NCBI GenBank assembly: GCA_022836615.1
Contig: MU405269.1
Coordinates: 1 to 64,000 of the forward strand
DNA: 64,000 nt
Source: Annulohypoxylon bovei var. microspora
Lineage: Eukaryota; Ascomycota; Sordariomycetes; Xylariales; Hypoxylaceae
Direction of reading: 5' to 3'
Part shown: positions 49,274 to 58,164 of the stretch, piece after piece
Layout of the letters: each line of letters begins with the position of its first letter
Position numbering within the stretch: the stretch's first letter is position 1
Made by a program: the position numbers and the translations under genes
Notes under the pieces: model-generated
Told to the model about the DNA's origin: nothing
The model's database searches: none
Seen by the model: only the letters and a program-made list of their open reading frames with translations

Positions 49274-51110
49274 ATGGACCCTACCATAGAGGACTTGGGT
49301 CTTCTGCCGGCTGCCTCGCAGGATAGCTCGCACTTTCCACTGCTGGAGCCCGTGTCGGGCGCAACGCTGTTCGAGCTCGAGACTGCGAGGCGCGGGGGGC
49401 TAAGACATCGCGGCGACCTAAAGACCGGGTCCGCTGAGATTGATGAGAAGGTTCTGCTGGGTGGCTTTGAGCGCGGACAGGTCGTGGGGGTTAGTGCTGA
49501 GGAGGCTGAGTTTGGGGTGCTAGTGAGTATCTGCCTTTTCCTTGCAGGAATGGGTGCAGAGTATTACGAGGCCTACGGGGGTAGGGGTGATAGAGTGAGC
49601 GTAACTGACGAGAGTCTAGGTCGGACTACATACGGTAGCACACGCCACGGTCTTCGGCGCTGCGCAGCGAGCAGCTATTATTACTACGCTGGCGCCTGCG
49701 GCTATTCTGCCTATGCTGAGGGATGTCATCAAAGTGCAAGTCCAGACTAAATTTGGCCCGGCTGCGGTTCACAGGCAGCAGGAAGTGATTGGGGAGGTGA
49801 GGCGATGTCTGGAGCTGATCTCTGTCTCGAGGGTTTTTGATGTCGAGGGCTTGTGGGAGGTTATTAGTGAGATTGAGACGCCGCCTTCTCCCACCACTAG
49901 TCTTTCAGCTGCAGCTGATGGGGAGGAAGTGAGAGGGGTGGAGAAGGGGATGGGAGATGATGTGTCTTCTAGGGATGAAGATTTGATTCCGGAAAAGCTA
50001 GAGGTGTCTGGACAATCCTCCCGGATATCTATTGAAGATAAGGGCGAGGCTGCAACAAAAATTCCTCCTTTGCCTTCTTTACGATCGCCGCCTAGGATTG
50101 AGAGGACGGAGATAGGAGACAGCGAGGATGACGATGAAGACCTTAGCTTGTCCCCATCATCACCACCGGAAAAGCCACCACCTACATCACCTCATCAACC
50201 TCCACATGTCTCTTCATCACCTTCACCACCTCCTCCCGCTGCCCCAACCGCACCATCCACAACCACCCCAATTGCCGATCTAAAATCTACAGAAAAGCAA
50301 GAGTCAACCTCCCACATCCCAGACATCATCCTAATAACACACTTCTCAACCCTCCTCACAAACCTCTTCACCCGCTCGGCCGACAACAAGACCAGCGCGC
50401 ACACCACCCTCCAACTCCTCTCCTCGCACCTGCGGTACCTATCTCGATCACCAGCAGGCCCGCTCGTCGTGCTTCTCAACACCACCTCTACCTCTTCCTC
50501 TTCTTATACCTCTACTACAACCACAGCTACCAACGCTCCCAATCCCACGAACGCCAATATCCCAAGACCAGAGGCAGCACCCAAAAACAAGCCTCTGGAA
50601 CCCACCCTCCGCTCCATTTTCTCTCCCGCCCCGCCGCCCGGCGCTATAAGTGGGACAGGGGGAAGAGAGGGAGGCAGCAGACGGCACACGAACACCAAAC
50701 CCGCCTTCGGCGTCACCTTCGCGCAGTTCCTAGACCTGCACCTGCTGTGCACGCGCGTGCCGCGGACGCGGGCAGACGCCGAGGCGCTGTTTTCTCCGGG
50801 CGAGAGTGCTTCGGGCGAGGCGAGGTACGGCTGGGTGGTCGAGGTGCTGTTAGATGAGCTCGGGGTCTGGGGATGGGACGGTGACGATGGGAAAACTGGG
50901 GGCGAAAGTGTTGTTTCGGAGAGTAAGAAGGGCAAGGCGGATGTGAGATGGACGAGGAGAAACCGCGAGCAGCGCTGGGGCGCGGTAGACGTGCGCGCGG
51001 TCGTGAGGCTCGTCGATGCCGAGTTTCAGGGCAACTGGCAAGAGGCGCAGTCTAAAGGGCCTGTCCGGGTCGCTGCTGGGTTTGGGGGGCCGCCTCCAAG
51101 GGGCTTGTGA
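49274..51110 (+). CDS. Probable degenerate RAD51/RecA-like protein (DNA repair paralogue?)
   Basis: Two exons, 49274-49522 and 49620-51110 (97-nt intron, GTGAGT donor, TAG acceptor), encode 579 aa. The N-terminal region TGSAEIDEKVLLGGFERGQVVGVS resembles the segment leading into the RAD51-paralogue P-loop (SGCxxIDxLLGGGxxxGxVTEIxG). Where GxxGxGKT would stand, the sequence is SAEEAEFGVLVGLHTVAHA, with no lysine, so the nucleotide site looks lost. A hydrophobic strand PAGPLVVLLNTTS follows a helix-rich segment, as the Walker B strand does in RecA folds. The middle (about residues 190-340) is acidic, Pro/Ser/Thr-rich and likely disordered. The C-terminal VTFAQFLDLHLLCTRVP and RWGAVDVRAVVRLVDAEF are ordered. 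Relationship to RAD55, RAD57, XRCC2 or Shu-complex proteins is an inference. Confidence 0.6.
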
Positions 51111-51569
51111 TATGTTTGCAAAACCATACGAGACGTAAACGCCCGGAGCAAGTTTCTGGCGTGTGGCTACGGACATGGTATGGCACGATACGATACGATA
51201 CATCATGATGCGATGCTGTCTTGTTGCTTATACCGCTCTACCTAGGTACCTAGCTGAATGCAACCACCTTAACCCCCAATGCAAGACCTAGTCTAAGGTA
51301 ATGAGTGAAGCTTCCATCAAGCGTGATAGTACGCAAGTCGTCTTAATCTGTCGATTTGTTTTTTCCCCTGTCTCCCTTTTCCATTTTCGCATAGATAGAA
51401 GACGAAGTGGCGTACGTTTCCCCGTACACGGGACCTATTTCCGTTTCAAATTCTTGCCCAAAACCCCCGTACCATGACATACCTACCTATACCGTCCATG
51501 CCCTCATGTGCTCGTACCTACTCATCACATCATCATAGCAGTCCACCACCACCACCAGCTTCTGCTCCA
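51111..51569. other. Convergent intergenic region
   Basis: 3' flanks of the RecA-like and FAS1 genes, with a TACGATACGATA-type short repeat near 51187-51200 and an exact TACCTAGGTA at 51239-51248. Confidence 0.4.
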
Positions 51570-53091
51570 TCATAGCTCCATCTGCACGTCATCCTCCTTG
51601 ACATCTTCCACCTGTCCCGCTACATCCTCCTCGACATAAGGCCGCAGCCGCTCAACCAGGTCCTCGACACTGATCTCGCCATCCTCGTCCTCCCGCTCCT
51701 CCCCGCGGTGCTTGCGCGGGTGCGGCGGGACGAGCACCGAGTCCACAACCTGAACAACGCCGTTCCGCGCCAGGCCGTCCTGGACCGCGACGCCGACGCG
51801 CCCGTTGAGCTTCATGCGGACGAAGCCGTGCCAGCGCGCGACGTCGACGGCGATGTGCTTGTCGCCCAGCAGCGTCGGAAGGTCGATGTGGAAGTGGCCG
51901 TCGGCGCTCTCCTCGCCGACTTTCTGCACGCCGTAGTACGCGTCCGAGTACAGCGTCTCGTTGGCCACGACGTGGTAGGTGAGGAGCGCGCGCAGGAAGT
52001 GCAGGCCCCGCGGCGTGTTGAACAGGAAGGCGTTGGCGCGCGGCCCGAGCTTCTTGAAGGCCAGGTTCGTGGGTGCGAAGATGGTGAGCCCGGTTAGCTT
52101 GCCGTCGCTTGAGTTCGACGGGTGGTGGTGGTGGTGGTGAGTGAGCCCGGTTTTGGAGGCTGCGAGCTCGAGGGTGGAGAATTTGGACGGGAAGAGCGAG
52201 ATTAGTAGTTTGGCCGGCGGTGGCGGCACGAGGATGCTGTCGATGGCGTGGAGGGCGCCGTTTTTGGTTATCTGGAGGTGGGTTAGTGGGGGGTTTGTGG
52301 TGGATTGTGGTGAAGTGAGAGGGTTGAAGTGAGGGACGTACCAGGTTTGCGTAGACCACCTTGCTGTAGAAGTTGATCTTCACGCCGAACAGGCCAACGC
52401 TAACACGCAGCCTCTGCGGTCGGCCGCCTAGATGCTCTTCCTCGAACGCTGTAGGTAGCGTGTGGGAAGAAAGTACACGGCCGGCGGGGTAGAAGCCGGG
52501 GAGGACGTGGTACTTGACGAACTTCTCGACGAACTCCTTGGAAGGCTTGGAGTGCTTGATGTGATCGGGGATCTTCTCGAAGGCGTCGTCGGTAGGCACA
52601 AAAATGGTCACGTTGGCCGATGTACCATTCAGCTTCTCGACCATCTCCGGGAAGTCGTCAAGTAGCTTGGCGAACTTCGTGGTATGGTTTGAGGCATGGA
52701 TGGTCTGGTACACCGTCAAGTTTGTGAGGTGTCCTCGGTGCCCGCGAGGCTTGTGGGGTCCATGGGGTCCGTGAGGTTCCTCGTCGATGTAATACGACGA
52801 AGGCAGGAAATCGGTAATATCGGATCCGATATCGATTTCAAACCCCTCGGCAACAATGCCCTTGAGTTTGTTTGTCTGCCGCTCGAGACCCTCGAAGGCG
52901 TTGTCAAGGGTCTCTTCGACGGATGAGAGGAGTGCGTTGGCACCGTGGCAGAAATGCTCCCTCCATGAAGACACCGTCTTCTCCACATTCTGCTCAGTGT
53001 CGAGGACGAGCTGCTTTGCGGTAGCCTCGTCGGGTATGACGATAGCTGCGGCTGCTGCCACGAATGGCAGTAGAGTATTCGAATATCTCAT
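51570..53091 (-). CDS. Secreted or vacuolar protein with two fasciclin (FAS1) domains
   Basis: FAS1 domains mediate adhesion or act in cell-wall and vacuole-associated proteins; the exact role here is unknown. Exons 53091-52342 and 52271-51570 (71-nt intron, GTACGT donor, CAG acceptor) give 483 aa. A signal peptide is evident (MRYSNTLLPFVAAAAAIVIP). After a helical region and a PHGPHGPHKPRGHRGH stretch, FAS1 domain 1 runs from about LTVYQTIHASNHT through TIFVPTDDAFEKIP and VKYHVLPGFY to VYANLITKNGALHAID. Domain 2 includes LTIFAPTNLAFKKLG and LLTYHVVANETLYSD and ends in VVQVVDSVLVPP. Several N-glycosylation sequons (NLT, NHT, NGT, NVT, NET) fit secretion. A run of six His lies between the domains. 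No GPI signal is seen; the C-terminus is acidic. Confidence 0.88.
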
Positions 53092-53908
53092 GTTGATTAT
53101 CTTCCCTCGATACCACTTGGAGAATCAATTGAGAAGTTCGGAAGTTACGGAAGTGGGACAGTTATAAACATGCGAGGTTCAGCTCCCTAGGCTTATAAGA
53201 CAATGTCTTTTAAGGCGGGCGGCTGCTGACGTAGTTCAAACCCGGAATAGGTAACTGATATTCGAATCACAGGAGGTGCATAGAATGGGCGTGGTTCACA
53301 TATACGAAATAGGGGTCAATAATAAGATAAGATGAAAGACCCTAGATTTGGTAGATAGATGACCTTATTACCTAGAATCTAGATACTACCTGGATATAAT
53401 AAGAAGAAACCATCGGTGTAAGCTGTGCGAGGTGTAAGGTGATTTCTCCTCTTCTTCGCGTCATGATGGTTAGATACGTAGATACTTACACACATTCCTG
53501 AGTTGTTAGGTCGTCAGGTAGAAGAACTTACGTCCTCCGTCTTACGTCTTCTTTCCTTTAAGCAGCCCCTCATTGGTTCTTCGGAGCCTTTCGAGCTGCA
53601 GACGGGGCTAGAAGGCTTTATCCCTGCCGTCCTGTATGTCTCAGCCCCGGTTTTGTACCGCCACGTCGGATAGTTGAAATACCCGCTTCCCCATGATGAA
53701 TTCCATTGGCTAAGTCTCTGATCATGTAGGTAGTACTTAAACATCCCTGGGTAGGTACCTACGCATTCACTAGAACATGATATATCACATCTTAACACTA
53801 ATTATATTTGTAGCTGAGGCTGTATAACCGCCTATGCATCATCCGAGGGGATATCAAATATACAGTGCTTTACCGTATTACTAACACTGATTCGCACATG
53901 GTCCACTT
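53092..53908. other. Intergenic, no gene supported
   Basis: Upstream of the FAS1 gene and 3' of the thioesterase-like gene. TAGGTACCTAC-type motif at 53753. No coding support. Confidence 0.4.
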
Positions 53909-54715
53909 TCAATTATGCCCTTCCGGCCAGGCTTTTTGTATACGATCATCAATACTTGGAGGCTCAAGCCGAGGCCAAGGGTGAAACGCTGTCCGATTCA
54001 AGAACACAGCAAGGTCGTCCAATGCTTGTTGCACATCCATCCGAGCCCCGCCATCTTCATATTCATGATATTCCACCCTGGCCCTCGTTCGAGTCCTAAG
54101 CAAGTCGCATAGCCGCCGTCCGTGCTCTACCGGAAGGAGTTGGTTGTCGCGCGAGTGCGAGATAAATATCGGGGTGATTAACTCCTGCTGGCACACGATA
54201 TTTTCTATCTCGGCCAGCTTCCATGGCATCAGTGATACGGCATTTAGGGGTGCCCAGGTGCTCAGTCCGATCAGACCCGCAAACGGCTTGCCGAGGAAGT
54301 ATGCCGAATACGCCGCCGCGAAGCCGTGGCCGAACCCCCCTAGGAAGATTCTCTCGTACGGGATGTATTTCTCTTCATGTTCGAGAACTGACTGGATCGT
54401 TTCGATGCTTCTTGAAAGTCCAGGTACCTGGATTTCCGGTTTCTCGTCGGGGTCACTCGTGGACCACGTGTCGAACCATTGCGAGATCGTCTCGCCGGTG
54501 CGCTCCGAGCGTATCCTCGGCGCTGAAGGGAAAACCCATCGAATAGTAGGGAAGACATCTCGAAGCGACTTGGGTCGGTCCCCAAGTACGTTGGTTTTAC
54601 GCACGAAAAAGTCTCTGGCGAACTCGGGGCCGCCTACATGGCCATCCCCGTGGAGCAGAACCACAGTGTGGGTGTGCTCATAGCCATCCTTCTCGAAAAC
54701 GGCGTGTATTTTCAT
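53909..54715 (-). CDS. Acyl-protein thioesterase/carboxylesterase-fold protein lacking catalytic residues
   Basis: Single exon, 268 aa, of the phospholipase/carboxylesterase (acyl-protein thioesterase) branch of alpha/beta hydrolases. The fold is recognisable: VVLLHGDGHVGGPEFARDFF is the oxyanion-loop strand, IRWVFPSAPRIRSERTG matches the APT region ending before the active site, then ISQWFDTWS, then the nucleophile elbow FLGGFGHGFAAAY. In active family members that elbow reads GFSQGG; here the serine position is Gly. The Asp is plausible in ISHSRDNQLLPV, but the expected C-terminal catalytic His is missing (YEDGGARMDV where YxGxGH is usual). It is therefore probably a pseudoenzyme. The ATG at 54715 is the first in frame. 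The long open frame and absence of breaks argue it is expressed, not a pseudogene. Confidence 0.78.
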   Translation of the reverse strand: MKIHAVFEKDGYEHTHTVVLLHGDGHVGGPEFARDFFVRKTNVLGDRPKSLRDVFPTIRWVFPSAPRIRSERTGETISQWFDTWSTSDPDEKPEIQVPGLSRSIETIQSVLEHEEKYIPYERIFLGGFGHGFAAAYSAYFLGKPFAGLIGLSTWAPLNAVSLMPWKLAEIENIVCQQELITPIFISHSRDNQLLPVEHGRRLCDLLRTRTRARVEYHEYEDGGARMDVQQALDDLAVFLNRTAFHPWPRLEPPSIDDRIQKAWPEGHN

Positions 54716-55627
54716 TTTGACGTTGAATTCCGTCTTTGATAAGATATATGAATGCGAATGTAAGTATCTGCTAACTAATCGTGGTACGTTGTCTGATTAG
54801 AAATAATCGTTTTGATGTTGTGGGAGGACTATCTTATTCTTTGAGCCGAGGGAGGCGGGCAGAAGGCATATTATTTATCTCATCTCTAAAAAGAGAAACT
54901 TAAAGTAAAGCAATAAATTTGGCCACAAGATTGGGAACCTTGATTTTAATTTTAACATAGGACGAAAACCGAAAGGACTATTGGTAGATTTTGGCGTTAT
55001 CTTAACTATCAAATGAAGAGTACGTGCTACTTTGGGTGAAATAGGGGCGTTTAAGTTGACACATAGTTCTTTAGTTCAATTTTCTTAAACCTTCACATAT
55101 TGGGTGTAGCCACGAAAAATAATCGCTGTCGAGATCGCCTTATCCTGATGGACTTCTCTTAAATAGTTTACTAATACAATTCCATTGTCTTTTTTCTGCG
55201 AAAGGTAATATTAGAAATTACGCTCAGCGACCCCTTTTATTTTAGCGACGATGCAGTTTACCCCTTTTATTCCCCTCTTTTGTCCTCCATGACATAGCAC
55301 ATGTTATGTGTTCCTTTATTAACATATGACTTACTAACACTCTGGTGTAGCATATATAGAATGATTCGGTGAAACTAGGTAGGCATCAAGCTGGGAATCA
55401 TCTAGTTAAGTTTATCCTGCTACTATATTCTCTTGATGTTGTTCTAGATATCTTCAAGCTCAAAATGCGGCCTCATAAATTCCAAAAATGGACACGATCT
55501 ACCCCTATTCAAGTCTCCAGCCCCAACAACCCCTGAATACCTCCGAGAGAGAAAAACGCAGTGCGTGAACTCATATTCGTGACGTTTCCAACCTCATATA
55601 CCCTTCGCAGCTACCATACCCCCTTCC
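54716..55627. other. Intergenic, no gene supported
   Basis: Relatively AT-rich spacer between two minus-strand hydrolase genes. No gene, RNA or repeat recognised. Confidence 0.4.
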
Positions 55628-56491
55628 TCACTCATCAAGAAACTCCTCCAGAATCTTATTAAACTTCTCCGGGTTCTCGAAGAACATGAAATGGCTGCCC
55701 CCTTCCTCCTTCTCGAAAATCACCGCCCGCGCCTTGGCCCCGACCTGCTTCGCGATCAGCTCGTTGGCCTCGGCCGGGACCAGGCTCGCCCTCGCGCCGA
55801 CCACCAGCACCGGCACCGTGATGCGCGGGAACACGTCCACCCAGTCGTGCAGCGCCTGCCCCAGCAGCATCTTGCTCGCGATATCGAGCGGCGTCTTGGC
55901 GCTCTGCTCCATAGCCCACTCCAGCTCCTCCTTACCCACGTTGTCCGTGTAGAACCGCCCCGCCATCATGGTCCGCGTCGCCCCGCCCTCCGGCCCGGCC
56001 AGCGCGTTCGCCGTCGCGTACACCAGGTCCGGCGTGAACACCGCGCCCGCAAGCGCCTTCTCGTCCTCGGGCCACCCCGGGTCGATCGTCAGCGTGCGGG
56101 CCTGGTCGACGAACACCAGCTTGCGCACGCGCTCGTGCGCGAACAGGTCCCAGTGCGCCCAGAGGATCGACGCGCCCATCGAGTGCCCGACCAGCGTCGC
56201 GGCGCGCAGGTCCAGCTGCGCGAGCACCGCGTCGAGGTCTGCGGCGAGCCGCGGCACCCGGTACCCGAAAGACGGCTTGTCGGAGGCGCCGTGCCCGCGG
56301 TGGTCGTAGGTGGTCACGCGGAAGCGTGCGCTGAAGTAAGAGACCTGCTTGTGGAATTGCGCGGCGGTTTGCGCCCACCCTGGGATGAAGACTAGGTTGG
56401 GCCCCGAGGCGGGCCCGGACTGCGTGTAGTGCAGGCGCACGTTGTCCGGGAGGGTGATCCAGCCGGTGGAGGTTGGGGTTGAGGCGGCCAT
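55628..56491 (-). CDS. Alpha/beta hydrolase (arylesterase/haloperoxidase-like)
   Basis: Single-exon enzyme of 287 aa with a complete alpha/beta-hydrolase fold. The start MAASTPTSTGWITLPDNVRLHY lacks a signal peptide, so it is probably cytosolic. Visible features: oxyanion region VFIPGWAQTAAQ, TYDHRGHGASDKP strand and loop, nucleophile elbow LVGHSMGAS with catalytic Ser, a cap region, PVLVVGARASLVP before the acid, and EGGSHFMFFE with catalytic His. All triad positions look intact, unlike the neighbouring thioesterase-like protein. It could hydrolyse small esters or lactones; substrate cannot be read from sequence. Codons are strongly GC-rich at third positions. Confidence 0.9.
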   Translation of the reverse strand: MAASTPTSTGWITLPDNVRLHYTQSGPASGPNLVFIPGWAQTAAQFHKQVSYFSARFRVTTYDHRGHGASDKPSFGYRVPRLAADLDAVLAQLDLRAATLVGHSMGASILWAHWDLFAHERVRKLVFVDQARTLTIDPGWPEDEKALAGAVFTPDLVYATANALAGPEGGATRTMMAGRFYTDNVGKEELEWAMEQSAKTPLDIASKMLLGQALHDWVDVFPRITVPVLVVGARASLVPAEANELIAKQVGAKARAVIFEKEEGGSHFMFFENPEKFNKILEEFLDE

Positions 56492-58164
56492 TATGTTGGT
56501 GGTGCTGTTTTGTGCGGTGGTTGGGAGTGAGATGCTGGACTGTGAACTGGGGTGTGGAAGTGCTTGGTTCGTGACGTTACCTATACTATCTACCTAGCTA
56601 CTCGTGGATCGAAGGGATATATAACCTTCTTAGGTAGGTAGACATGAGAAGACACGGACTGGTCAGCCGGCTACTGTGCTCCTTACATATGCTAACGGGC
56701 GGAGCTTTCATTGGCTACCCATGAGACGCACTCCGCGGATTGCGGGAACGCGCCTTCCCCCGTAGGTAAGAAGCTTAGATCCGCTCCGGGGTGGTTTGAT
56801 ATTTGTCAGCGTCAGCAAGACCCTTCTGCTACCCCTGCAACCCCGGACGGTGTTGGGCGGCATTCAGTTTGCTTCTGCTTCTGAAAATGGACTTAGGTGA
56901 ACACTATGGTGTAGGATTTGGGATTACGATTTTGTTACGAATTATTTAGAATGGTTTTGTGTGAATTATTTCTTCGAGTTATGGCACGCAGTGTATGTTG
57001 GAATTCTAATCACTGTAGCTAGATAGGCCCTCGGTCGACTTCCGGCGGATGACATATCAAGGTAATTACTATACGAGATGTCATCCTTAGTCAGTCTAGT
57101 TTATTAATAGTTAGGTACTAATAATTACCCGTCAGTCAAGTCGGGAAGATGTTAAGTTAAAAAGTGCCCGAGTATTCCGATTTCCCCAAAGAAGTCCCGT
57201 GGTAATTATAGTATGCTTAAAGCCGAAAAAACGCTCTATCTAGGGGCCGTCTTCTAAAATCGCCTATCACATATTAATGCACCGTGAGATTATATGAAGC
57301 TTCACGATTAATGACTTCTACATATCAATTGTATCGACAGTTTATGAATATGTTTGGTGTGTTCTATTATAAGATACCTAGTCCCTATTATTTGTTAAGG
57401 GGGTTGTATAGGGATTCTTAATATATATGGACACAAGACCCCTTAGTTTAGGTGGGGGATTCTTTGTAAAACAGATGGCTCCTTTAGAGCCCGCTCCCTA
57501 TATATATAGGCGACAAGAGGGTATCGTTAAAACCAATGTGTCCCAGACCCCCGGTATCCTCCAGACGCCAAACTCCAATGAATCCGCTGGTATTTGCCAG
57601 TGATAATAAAACGCTGAATGGGAGATGGGTTTGATGTGATTATCGGTGTTGCAAGAAAGATGTAGTGGTCTTAGTAGTTTTTAGTAATGACTGGTCAGAC
57701 GAGTTCCAAGCCAAAGGTGAGTTGGTGATATTTCGTATGGTACCTAGGTATGTAGGTACATGTGGCTTTTATAACCAACACCGCGGTGGTGGCGGCGAAA
57801 GTCGGATATGTTAGATCGTACAAGTATCGATTATGTTATGGATTGGTGTTTACCAGGATACCGTGAGGTTGGTACGGTATCGTCCCTAAACCGGTGATGG
57901 TTTTTAAAGGTATAGGTAACTGAAACCGATATCCATTTTATGGTTAATGGTTGTGTCGTTTGATATATATTCGACCGGGTTTAACGTTAGGATTAGTTTA
58001 TAGGAATTCGCCGATGGTGATAGAGTTAGTCTTGGTCTGAGCCATTAAGTATTTTGTTGGCCCTGACCAATGACTTACCCTCCCACAGGCGATCGACCAC
58101 GAGGATAATCTGATTATGTTATCCATCGGCAACGTTAATATATAGGTACGGTTGGGTTATCGAA
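56492..58164. other. Gene-poor spacer left of the hairpin array
   Basis: About 1.7 kb with no gene supported. One exact TACCTAGGTA is at 57741-57750. An ATG at 57687 opens ten codons (MTGQTSSKPK) followed directly by a GTGAGT donor, a conceivable first exon of a transcript running into the array, but no downstream exon could be assigned. Confidence 0.4.

Noticed and set aside
55691..56395. Plus-strand frame of 234 codons opposite the alpha/beta hydrolase
   Set aside because: Antisense shadow; starts without ATG context and is Arg-rich without motifs.
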